NCBI GenBank assembly: GCA_021234155.1
Contig: JAJEKV010000052.1
Span: forward strand, 5,191,606 to 5,255,605
From: Isoetes taiwanensis
Lineage: Eukaryota; Streptophyta; Lycopodiopsida; Isoetales; Isoetaceae
Direction of reading: 5' to 3'
Length of the DNA: 64,000 nt
Positions 37,501 to 47,999 of this stretch are shown piece after piece. Numbering within the stretch: the first letter of the stretch is position 1; every line of letters starts with the position of its first letter. Made by a program: the position numbers and the translations under genes. The notes beneath the pieces are model-generated. The model did not search any database. It was not told the origin of the DNA and saw nothing but the letters and a program-made list of their open reading frames with translations.

Positions 37501-38889
37501 TAACGCCCGCGGGGCGTTTTAATCGCTGCGGATAATTTGCCGAGAGGACTTCCAGTCGTTTCGGTGGCGTTGTTGTCCGGAAGGCACAAGCTTCCGCCTA
37601 CTGCGGCGTAGTAAGTGAACCGTGACGTAACGGCAACAGTGCGTGCCTCGCAGATCTGCAGGTCCCACAGTGCCCATTCCCCATTTTCAAGCGGGAAGCG
37701 CATAATCGCATGCCGCGCGGAGAGCCGCCATTTTACTGGGCTGCGCCCCACCTCACGGCAAGCCAGTTAACGTCAGCGGGCGCAGCTAATTGGAAGAAGC
37801 CAACGCGAAGAAGGATACTTCGCGCGGCTGCGGTGCTCATGAAAAATGACCAACACCAGCCCCTGATGAGCTTTCTAACAATGTCTTCCTGGAAACTTCT
37901 AAGTGAGGTGGGGAACACGCCGGCGACGGGTCCTTACCTTGTAGAGATGTCCTAACCCATGGTGTAGTCGTACTCACCTCTGAGAAATTGATATGCAATT
38001 TCGGATTAAGCGCTTTCGGCGTGAGGAGAGCCGCCTCGTGGAAGTGAGTTACCCCAGGGAGGGTATCACGGAAAAATCATGGAACCACCGTGGTGTTGCC
38101 GTGACTAAAAGAGCTGAGCATCGTGTGAAGCACCGTGGAGACCCTTCGTTAAGGATCATCCCGTGGATATGAAAGATAATCCCGGAAGAATGAGATTGCC
38201 GCCTTTGGCGAACGATTTCAAAAAGGAGCAAATTTTGAGGAAGAAGGACCCACCATAATGCGCCCGTGGGCTGCGGACTCTGTTGATCAAATAGAGGAGC
38301 GTTGGTGGTCTACGAAAATGAACTCTGATCGGATCCGCCTAAAGGTAATGACGGGCTGCTGGTCACGGGTAAAGCAGAGACCCAAAGCTTCTAACGCCTG
38401 CGGGTGCATGAAGCTGCGCCAGAATTGAGTTTTCGGTCATGAGCGATTTGGTTTATCGGCGGGCGCGATCATTATCTTTTGAGAAAGAACAGCTCCAATA
38501 GCAAACTTAGACGCCTTCATGAATGAAAGGCTTGTCCCATCAGGAGGAAACGCGAACCCGTTCGAAGCGAAATGCTGGAAAGCGCTTCCCGCCTGAATTC
38601 CGCAAGCCCGTGTGGATCGCCACCGCGGAGTTTATGAAATGGACTTCGTAATGGTCACAAACGTATGAAGGTGGAGTAATAATTTCGACCTTTCCCAGAG
38701 CATGCGGTCTCTTTTGATATTGGTCAAAAGTTTGAGCCTGAGCAATAATTCGATGGCAGATCGCTGGCATTCCTCGCTTTGCCACAACATGCCTAACAAT
38801 CTTCAAATGGCGTGACGCGAAAAAGGTGCATTTCGTGATCGGCACTTCGTCGCCTTAATTCATCGCGATTTCGAAGACGCAGTTCCAAT

Positions 38890-39170
38890 TCCCTCTATCC
38901 AAACTGGCCATGGAACTGTAGGGGCAGAGAAGTCATTCGGTGTGTAAATTTAAAGAAAGGGATTTTCCTTCGCGAAATCATGAAAAACCGGAAAGTATGG
39001 ATATGCTGGAAATGTTTGAAGGAGTAGTTGATAACCAAAAGGAACCACCTTGTAGGTGCAAAAGTGAAGACTTCACTCGGTGGTGAAAGTGGTTTTGAGT
39101 TGATCATCTTTGATGGAGATCTGACATGTTTAAAACCATTCCATAAAGGAGTACATCTCATAAACTACCA
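38890..39170 (-). pseudogene. Gypsy reverse transcriptase fragment
   Basis: Minus strand reads YEMYSFMEWF, then ISIKDDQLKTTFTTE, then a VVPFGYQL segment and an HDFAKENPF segment. These correspond to the RT blocks usually read as SF-D--SGY-QI, K-TTFTT, MPFGL-NAP and the sequence before the Y-DD box. The catalytic Y-DD itself is damaged. Stops and frame changes make it inactive. Confidence 0.75.
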
Positions 39171-41079
39171 CTTTTCCGTAACTTATCCGTGAAGGAAGTG
39201 GAAAATGACACGCCCGGTAAGCCCTGGTTTCTGAGTTCGGGATAGTCTGCCAATGTACGATCTACCATTGTGCTTAAGGGCAATGACTTATGAAGCTCAC
39301 CTATTCGTAATGTTTGACCTCATATAGATCAAACTCGTTAAGAAGCGAGTTTCGTCAATGCCTTGACGATCACGGGTATCAATTAGGCTGAGCCTCGCAT
39401 TGCCGCTGCTGGCTAATCGGTCGTACCAGATTTGTGGAATGGTGAGTTCTGCTTTTGCTGATTCCCTCGAAGATCTTTTGTAACTCCAGCTTAAAATGTG
39501 TTTGAATTTTTTGAACGCGGACGCCCCTTTGGCATTTACAGAGCCTGAAGGTTTGGAAGAATGCGACAGGGCGCTGATTGTTGCCAACATCCACAACTTA
39601 CCGGAGTCCTAATTGTGGGTGTGACTTCTCAAGATCCGGACAATGTGTGCGTGAGGTTGGAGCATAACCGATGCGCGCGGGCACTTTGGCGTGGTGAAAA
39701 AGAGAGGCCGGGCGCTAAAGGTCATCTAGCGTTGGTTGCGTTTCCATGACTGGCAGTAAGCATCAACAGAGCTGCGTGAGTGTCAAGATCTCTCGAAAAG
39801 TGATCAACGCTGCTGGATTCCCGGATTGCAGCGTGGTTTCGATAGGGGTTGGCGGGCGGGCAGCCACGTACCGTCCGGTCGCAGTCATTTCTCCCCTGCT
39901 GACGATGACCGGATAGGATGACAGAGGCGTAATTTTGGCAGTGGGAGCCCGAACTTGATAAATATTCCCCGAGCTTCTTCAAAATCGTCCGAGAGTAGGG
40001 TTCCCATTGTCAAATGTAAATGATCCCCGCCTCGCTTGTGCAGTCCATGGTGGCATTGGATGACCATCGTTGATGATCAACGTCCGCGGCCCTGAATGGA
40101 TACTTTGCCCGCTGAGAAAGTGTCCGGCCTACCAAAGATTTCATAGTCACCGATCTTCGCCACAACACACTCCAAATTCCATGGGAAAGCTTGGTGATCA
40201 CCTTATGTTGATGTGAAGAATAGGTGTGACGCCTTTGAGGTCTCGTGGATGTGGCCATTAGCCAATTTGATGTCATATAAAGGCAATTTTAAAGAGTTGT
40301 GATGCTCATTGTTTGGCGAGTTTATCCTGCGGATGAGATTGATCGCACTACTCCATCAATTTGAACATGGTTGATTTATTTATTTCCCCACCGCGGGTAC
40401 GGACCGTGGTGAGGTAGGCTACGTACTCAACTAAAAACAGCTGGGAGTGGTAACCGTCCTTGAGAAAGGTATCGTAGTTTTAAAACGGCTGCCGCTTTAA
40501 AGAATTTCGATCTTGGCGAAAGCCTCTGAGTTCGGAGAGGTTACGAGAAAAAAGCGGGATTGTCTACCGGTTCCACTTCCGGAAGTGAGTTCCGTGGCGT
40601 GGAAGCAAAGAATTTTGAGGGTGCAGTCAACCTCTACGAATATTGGGATATAGTCTCGAGAGCCGCAGGTTGAGATGTCAAGGTGTATCTTTGCCTTTGT
40701 TGAGCTCTTAGTGGTGGCAGTTTGAAGATTTGCTTACCGTGCTACCGCCAGCCTGTAGTATGAGGTTCAAAATGCTTTGGCTTAACTTTGGGCATGACAT
40801 GTGGCATGAGCTTTTCAAGTCAAAAGTAAAGTGAACTTTTGCCAGTCCCCATGAGGAATGGTGTCAACCGCAAAGCGCGTGGAGTAGCGTGTCTTTCAAT
40901 AATAGTCAAGGACGGATGCTCGGTCAAGGCGGAAACTAAAACTTCAACCCACTTTGACGGGTTGAACCGGGAGGATTAAGTGCCCAAAAAATTTCTCAGT
41001 TTGTTAGTTGATCCAGCCGAGGCTGATTTGCTCGAGCCGGGTTTGATAGCGGATTGCCGAGGCTTTGCGGTTTTCTTTA

Positions 41080-42120
41080 AGAACTGGTCGCTGGCCTGCT
41101 TGCCATTAGCCAGCCGTGGTTGGTAAGCCGCGGAGGGGCGACCGAGGTGGTCCGGGATTTGTGCCAGAAGTCAGACCGAACTTGTGGAAGTTGAGACACG
41201 CCGCGGTGGCGACCCCATTCCCTGACAAAGGATAATTTGCCGGAAGGACCAAAAGTGAGGACGTCAAGCTGATCCTCGCGGCTGGTCCCGCTGTCGATAG
41301 AGTTATGCGGGTCGACCGAAGAGGTATCGGCCGAGCAGTGCCGATGGTAATAGTGCGTGGTTTTGCACTGAGCAAAACCATTTTGTTGCTTTAACGGTGT
41401 GGGATGAGTGCGAAAGTGCACTGCGGGCATGATTGCACATGTTGCATCTCTTGCAATGAGGCTGGCCATTGTGAAAGCACTCATTGCCAAATGGCCTTGG
41501 ATATTTGCAAATATGGCACCAGATTTGACTGCCAGCCAGGATTGCGGTTGAGGCTGAACAAAATTCGCTTGTGGAAACCATGATTGTGGAATGAACGAGC
41601 TTTGAAGAGCCACGGAGGAAACATTGACGAGTGGGATTGACAGACATACCGCTCCAAAAGTTTTGACGCAGTGTATTCAGCCATGAGTCGAATAGCTGAG
41701 GAAAGTCCTTGGAGAAACCAGACCAAAATCGCCTCGGTGGTAGGTACTCCTTGAAGCCATTTTAGCGTAATGTGAAACATCCGAAAAACTCGCGCATCTG
41801 CGTTCTTGTTGAAGTTCATTGAGTTGCTTGAGACAGTTGATCATCATCCTGCGGGGTCCCTCGGTGAATGAGAGAAAAAAGCATGCGATGGAATTAAAAT
41901 TTTGTTTCCAAGCAATTTGGCTGTTGACATGAGCCAGCTGATGAGGAGAGCTACTAAAGGTGGTGGAAAAAGATGTGGAATTCTCAGCTTTTCGAGGTTG
42001 GCAAGTATCTCATTAGGGACAGCTAGAGCCTCAAATTCTTCCATGTGGGCTCATAATTTCTCTTGGTCTAACCGCTTGCCTTCAGGTTGCCAAAGGTGGG
42101 ATAAGTCAGTTTCGTAGTCC
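41080..42120 (-). pseudogene. Gag region with CCHC zinc knuckle
   Basis: Minus strand: a gag-like helical stretch (ARVFRMFHITLKWLQGVPTT then AILVWFLQGLSSAI, 41.65-41.80 kb) is followed by a Cys/His cluster at 41.43-41.53 kb. There CHIC is followed by NEC and HCKRCNMCNHA. C-x2-C-x4-H-x4-C spacing is recoverable across a local frame change, as expected for a retroviral-type nucleocapsid knuckle. Its place next to the right-hand repeat sets the element's orientation. Confidence 0.65.
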
Positions 42121-42657
42121 GGAAGTTAGATGTGAAAGTGTCAGTCGGACAGAACAAAGATAGTGAGGATAAGTTGAGGTTGAGGTGGGATGTGGCATCA
42201 TGGTCCACCGGACCCCCGGGACATGAAGGGGTGGACCGGCGGCGAGAAACCGAAGTAGCCGGAAAGCATTGGAGATCTCAGAAGGTTGTAAAACAGTGGA
42301 AGAAAGGGAAAGGGATATTCTCGGTAGGAGTGGAAGGAGATGGATGGAAGGGAGGGAATGGAAGGAAATGGAAATGGAGGGGGATCGGGAGGTTGGGAGC
42401 ACAGCCATAGAATGGCCTGGGGGCTGGAAACTCGGGACGATCGACACCAGGGTGGGTGGCTGATCGAAAGCTCCTGGGGACCAAGATGGCCTCCCTCTAT
42501 GTCATAAGCGTATCCATACATGTCGCTAACGCTTCCCGACGTACCGGGATGGCCCAAGCCAGATGCCGCCCGGAGTAGCCAGAGCTCTTCACGGGCGTGG
42601 AAATTACTTTAATGCATTACGGCGACGTAAGAAAGTAGGAGAACGTAATCCGCATTT

Positions 42658-43189
42658 TGTTTGGGGTCCGGGTTCGGAACTCGAAGACGTACTGCAGGAC
42701 CCGTGGATATCTAACAGAGAGTCCTGGGGATCATGTCACGGATTTGCCGCAAGAGAAGAAAAAGAAGAGAACGTGGAACAAAATGAGAGAAAAGATGATA
42801 AGCTTCCTTGATATCAATGATGAAAATACATGAGCTCTAATGTGAGAGAAAAACCTAAAAGAGACAAGACTCAAAAACTCACTAAAACCCTATGAGCCAA
42901 TCCTCTACCATAATATAGTACAATGGCCTTAAATTCAAAATAGACACTCTGACTGATTCTGCGGTCGACTCGGAAGGAGGCCCCATTTGGCAGAATGCCA
43001 CATGTGCCTCTCGGGCGCCTAGAATCACACGCCGACGCGGCGTGACGGCCACTTGGTCTTTAGCCGGGCTTGTTGACAAAATACCAAAGGCTTTGACTGC
43101 TGGTCCGCCAAGTTGGCCTTCGCTTTTGAGCCTTGATAAGTTCCAATCTGGTCGACGAGATCCTTGAGCTTGACCCGGGTCTCTGGTCA
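42658..43189 (-). repeat. 5' LTR-like repeat (right copy)
   Basis: Partner of the repeat at 32262-32763. On the plus strand it starts TGTTTGGGGTCC and similarity ends near CTCTGGTCA, so TG...CA ends are possible. Confidence 0.7.
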
Positions 43190-43205
43190 GAGGGATGGAA
43201 TAGTT

Positions 43206-43217
43206 CCGTATCAGAGG
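43206..43217 (+). other. Primer-binding-site-like sequence
   Basis: CCGTATCAGAGG is close to TGGTATCAGAGC, which is complementary to initiator tRNA-Met and used by many plant LTR elements. It lies just outside the right LTR and on the opposite strand to what the minus-strand element needs, so it may belong to a different, lost element. Confidence 0.3.
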
Positions 43218-43692
43218 CAAGGACTAACAAGAAAATCCATTAATCTCATATTTTTATTACCGTAATTGACTTTGGCTACATTAACCCAAGTGGGTCTCCA
43301 CCTTTGAAATCCCCATGAACCATCTCGAAAGCTATAAGGAATGGGTTATTTTTGGAGAGTTTCGATCAAAATATATGGAAAGGGGCATTTTATCAAATTT
43401 TGCAATATTTTAAGCCCCGTGAGATATTTTCTCGGATATGGGTATTTTTCTAGTTCTTTTTGGACCGATACTATGGGTTTCTTTGCCATCCCTAGTAAAC
43501 CAGATGGTCCATATTGTATATAGGTAATCTCCTTAATAACTGCAGTAAAAATTAAGGACGCCATTAACTCCGAAATAGGCTATTTTATTTCTAATTCTGG
43601 ATTAAGATTTGAGAGTCAAAAGATGAGTTTTTGACATTTTGGATGTGCTATCACCATGTAATCCTTTTTATCTTGCTAGAAAAAAATCCATG

Positions 43693-43695
43693 TCA
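43693..43695 (+). repeat. Left target-site duplication TCA
   Basis: TCA immediately before CACTACAAGAGA is repeated at 52980-52982 immediately after TCTCTTGTAGTG. CACTA elements characteristically create 3-bp duplications. Confidence 0.85.
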
Positions 43696-43707
43696 CACTA
43701 CAAGAGA
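43696..43707 (+). repeat. CACTA left terminal inverted repeat
   Basis: CACTACAAGAGA, perfect complement of 52968-52979. Confidence 0.93.
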
Positions 43708-44360
43708 TAAGCGTGTAAGTATTTAGGTCACTTTTGGTAATTTTTTTCCCAAAAATCACATGCTGAAAATATTTTGTAAGTGACATAATAAGTGACCTAA
43801 CGCCATGACGAATTACGCCATCAATAGTGTCACTTTTATCGCCATAATGACGAGAATACAAAAGATTTATTGGTCACTATAATGCTGTATAATCAGATCA
43901 CAAGTATTAATGTGACATAGCATCATCTATATAGTCACTAAAGCATGCCATCTACCACGCCACAAATAATGTCACATTGATAAAGATAGCCATTATCATT
44001 GTTGTCATTTATAACGCCAAATATAACAGACATCCACGAGTCATACCAATAAAAGATAGGGATGATAGAAATGGGGCTTGCTACGCTTGGTCCACAACAA
44101 AAAATAATGCTACAAATAAGGTTAGTACTTATGCCACATCTATTGGGTCACACATAGGTCATTATGTTGGTCACTAATAGCATCGATAGATGTATACACA
44201 TGGGGTCCTAACGTTGGTCAAATAATGCCACAAATAAGGTTAAAACTTATGCCACATCTATTGTCACACATTTTGATCTAATTAATGTCACCTATACCAT
44301 TGTACAATACATCAACTATAGTGGCACACTAATGATCACAATGACGCTATATATGTCAAC
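43708..44360 (+). repeat. CACTA left subterminal repeat region
   Basis: GTCAC and GTGAC words recur about every 20-60 bases (for example TAGGTCAC, AAGTGACCTAA, ATAGTGTCAC, GGTCACTA). A longer unit starting AATAATGCYACAAATAAGG is repeated at 44103 and 44221 (118 bases apart) and includes CTTATGCCACATCTATTG in both copies. Confidence 0.75.
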
Positions 44361-44729
44361 CAGCATTCAATTAATAACAAATAACAATATTATCAAATTT
44401 AAGGTCATAAATTTGAGGCCAAAATATGGTCATAATAGGGATATAATTTAGAGTCAACAAGATATCACCATTTTTGTTATCTGATTTTGCATCATTTGTT
44501 GAGCCACATAAAAGTACACTATTAGGTCAAGTGATACCATTTTGCAATAATCAAATACAACCATAAAAATTCTATAAAAAGGACATTACTTAATCACAAC
44601 ATGAGAAGACTAAATGTAATCGGACATTTATTTATAACACAATTCTTAACATAGAAGAAGTGATTTTTCAAGTTCAATATCGAAAGCAAAATCACAAAAA
44701 AAAAATGAAAAGAAACTTCATAATTTACG

Positions 44730-45115
44730 TTAAGTATAACTTATGCAGAAATAAAAGGTGTGTCTGGCTCGCTTAGCTCCCTCGCCTTTTATATAAATTC
44801 CTTTTACATAGTGATAGTGCCGGTGATGTTCTATGTGTCTCCCCATCTTCATCAGAAGATCTCCATCACTACTATCCGAAATAATTTCGACGGAACACTG
44901 ATGAGCTATCATACCACTAGACTATGAGGAAGAACCATTGCTTCCACTTTGCACATCTTTCTCCTACATCCAAAGACAATCATGAAAAAATTAAGTTTCT
45001 AAACACAAATTTGAATGGTTTTACCTTTTATTGCCACTTCTTCATCTAATCCAATGATGTCCTCAGCCTCATCCTCTAATTCAATACTTGGTGCATTGTC
45101 TTCTAGCTTGCATTT
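44730..45115 (-). pseudogene. Minus-strand exon-like sequence in the CACTA left half
   Basis: Minus strand at 45023-45115 reads an acidic stretch (KLEDNAPSIELEDEAEDIIG then LDEEVAIKG) ending at a GT donor-like site (AAAGGTAAAAC). A second open frame follows at 44730-44912 (IISDSSDGDLLMKMGRHIEH). CACTA elements often encode a second protein beside TNP2; this could be a relic of one, transcribed in the opposite direction. No domain assigned. Confidence 0.35.
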
Positions 45116-46100
45116 CATCGCTTTTCTCAGCTTTTATCATCCCCGATGAGGTTAAGGAAAAAGTTAAAATAAATCACTTAAAAATAGGGAGCAATCTCAT
45201 AAAAAAAATGCCAAAATTAGTTCAATGCTTTGGTAACTATTTTGATATATACACTTATTGGACAAAAACAAAACCTTTTTCAAGGTTGTTCTTGGCTCGA
45301 ACACACATTTTGTAGCTTTTTCCAAGATAGTCCCTTTAATCATACTCAACACAAGAGAAATGTAATGTAAAATTTAAATAGAAAAATAAACATCAATTTA
45401 ATATATAAAAGCAATTCATACCCTTATATCAGAAAGACATTTTAAAGTCATCAACCATAATCTAAATCCACCAAGATTCTTTTTATCTCAAGCAGCCCAT
45501 ATCGGTGGGGATATTCCAATAATAATTGAACTATTTGTACAAAAATATAAGCAAATTCCACAAGTTATATCCATTTACACATTAACAAAATATATCCATT
45601 TTGTTCCTTTGGCAAAGAAATGCTTTTTTATTCCTCATAAACATTTTGCTATCTTTTAAACAAATCCTAAGATTCTTCGCCATTTCTTATCCGCTTTTCC
45701 ATTCTAGGATCTTCCCTCATCTTGCCTCAAGTTATACCCTATTTCTGACATCTTTCATTTATATATGGCTTTGGTTCATTAAAATTTGAAAAACATAATG
45801 TATACTGTGAATGGTTCCACTTTTTCGACAGCTTTTTCAAGACCCAACGTTTAGAAAAACCACAAGCATATCATTGCCTTCCAACTCTCTTAATATTATC
45901 CTTTTCCGCTTATTTAATTCTCGCCACTTTTTATGAATATCAAAACAATGAATTTTACAAATCATTGTTGTTTCTTAAATTTCTTGTCAGTCCTTGTTCA
46001 TATGTATTTGACCTCCATCATATGTGCAAAACCCTAAAATTAAATAGTTAGGAACCGAATTTGTTATCTAAAGAACTTAACTAGTTTTTAAGCTAAATAC

Positions 46101-47070
46101 AATCTAAACATCTTGAAATTTGGCATATTTGCTTCTTCTACTCTACTTAGAACTACCATATAGTAAAGTTACAAAAAGCAAAAATATGTATTTCGAAGTT
46201 AAGTTCTAATTAACTCTAATGCTGAAGATATTTGTTGCTTTTTTTTTATTTAGCTACTGCATAGTGAGCAAGTTCGGAGCTAGTTTTAAAACATTAAATC
46301 TAATCTAAAACATCTTGAAATTTGGAAGGTTGATTTTCTACTACTAGAACTACCATTCAGCATAGTTTCAAAAGGCAAAGTTACGTCCTTTGGTTTCAAC
46401 ATGGCTTGTAACATTATTAATTTTGTTTTTTTGTTTTTTTCTAGTTTTAATCAGCATGTTCCAAGCTAGTTTTAAAAATCTAAATGAATAAATATTTTGA
46501 ATTTGGCAAAGATGTTGGTTCTCTACTACTAGAAGTACTATATTCAGCAAAAATTTCAAAAAAAATACTGCCCTTTTAGTAGGTCAAATAAAGCCTGCAA
46601 CAGCACATACCTGGTTGTTTTTTTTTTTTTAACCTTGAAAGACTAGCATGTTCTTTAGCTAGTTTTAAAAAATCTCAATCCAATCTAAATATCCCGAAAT
46701 TTGCATTGGTTCTATACTCACCAGAAGTACCCCATTTTTAAAAAATTTCAAAAAAAAATAATATCCCTTAGTAGGTCAAATAGGCCCCTGTAAAGGCACT
46801 GAAATTTTTGCTGTTTTTCTAGTTTTAATTTAATGAAGCAGCATTTCTTCTCTAGTTTTAAATGTCAAATCTAATCTTAAATTTGTTGAAATTTGGCATG
46901 CTAGTTCTATACTACTACAACTACCATCCAAAAAATTTCAAAAGCAAATCATGTCTCCGGTAGGCCAAATAAAGCATGTAACAGCAAAGAAAATTTGATG
47001 TTTTTTTCTAATTCTAACTACATAGTGAACACGCTTCAAGTTGGTTTTAAAACTTAAATCTAATGTAAAC
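46101..47070 (+). repeat. 190-bp tandem array, five copies
   Basis: Units begin at an AATCTAAA...TTGAAATTTGGCA box at about 46101, 46302, 46491, 46682 and 46872, with a partial sixth at 47061. Successive distances are about 201, 189, 191, 190 and 189 bases. Each unit also has a CTACTACTAGAASTACCAT box, a TTTCAAAAAGC box, an AGTAGGTCAAATAAAGC-like box in most copies, and a T-rich tract before CTAGTTTTAA. Copies are diverged. The array lies inside the CACTA element. Confidence 0.85.
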
Positions 47071-47312
47071 TTGATTGAAAATAACAAACAAATTACCTTG
47101 GTCTTGATAGAAATTTCAAACCGATGTTTTTGCACTTCTTCCACAAGGATCCTTAGTCAGCTTTTCTCTTCTTTTTTAGACATCTCACTATTTTGGCGGA
47201 TCGAAACTTCTACTCTTTCCAAATTTAGAGATGGATGAATTGCTCATGTCCCTTCCTTGTTACTTTTTATGAAGGTTTTTGTAGCATGCTTTGAATCCTC
47301 CACATTCGCTTT

Positions 47313-47661
47313 TCATGATGCTAGATGCCTTCTCCTGGATTGGCTCAACAATTGAGAAAAGTGAAGCCATCCCTTCCAAAAAACTTCAGACGGGTTAGGC
47401 CAGCGTCGCATCCCCAGCGACTGCCGACATGTTGAAGCTCTTTTTTGATTTTGAACTTGATTTTGCTTGCTTCTGCCGGGCCGCCCTCCCGCGTATTTCT
47501 TTCTCACACCTTCCATGGCACTCACGGCACTTCACGCAACCAAAACGATTTTGGATTTGGATGGAAGGCAAATAGAAAGGCAAATAAAATTGAAAGGGAA
47601 GGAAAACGTTAGATGCCAAAATATATGGCATTACCCATCCAACGCAGATCCACAAATTCAC
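47313..47661 (-). pseudogene. Minus-strand Lys/Arg-rich open region in CACTA
   Basis: Two minus-strand frames overlap. They contain CEKEIRGRAARQKQAKSSSK then SKKSFNMSAVAGDATLA, and then PNPSEVFWKGWLHFSQLLSQ. The composition (basic, Ser-rich, followed by a helical part) would suit a DNA-binding accessory protein, but no family is recognised. With the acidic exon at 45.0 kb it may form one decayed minus-strand gene whose intron contains the 190-bp array. Confidence 0.3.
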
Positions 47662-47999
47662 AATCGACTAGCCATTTTTAATCGGGCATGCACAACCAAA
47701 GATTTGATATCTCTAATCTGTAAACCCTAATCCCCTCAATCCTTGTATATAAACCCTCGATATGCCCCCTCGAAAGCACATATCTGCTTGCCATGAGGGC
47801 TAGTGAGGATGGTGGGTGGTGAGAACCCAAAATGTGCTTTTAAGAGTTCAAAAATCAAAGTCATCATCTGCATCACCATCACCACGAGGAAGGCAAAGAA
47901 TATCAATGTGATGTAGACGAAGCACAAAGAAGGAAAAATAGAAAGGTAATGCAATATAATGTTTTATTTAGTGGCAGGCCTACTGGAAGTTTTGCTTTG

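Larger units (their letters stand above)
32262..43189 (-). mobile_element. Ty3/gypsy LTR retrotransposon, minus strand, decayed
   Basis: An element of about 10.9 kb bounded by two diverged direct repeats of about 500 bases. Between them, reading right to left on the minus strand, are gag with a CCHC zinc knuckle, RT, integrase and a GC-rich post-integrase region, which is the normal gypsy order. RT words such as KDDQLKTTFTTE and the downstream pattern suit the Athila/Tat-like plant gypsy groups. Frames change about every 50-150 bases, and no intact polyprotein remains. Target-site duplication and a clear primer-binding site were not found. GC content of the 3' half is higher than the surroundings. 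Confidence 0.75.
43190..43695. other. Flank between the retrotransposon and the CACTA element
   Basis: Contains a 60-codon plus-strand frame at 43341-43523 (HFIKFCNILSPVRYFLGYGY) without a recognised domain. Confidence 0.3.
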
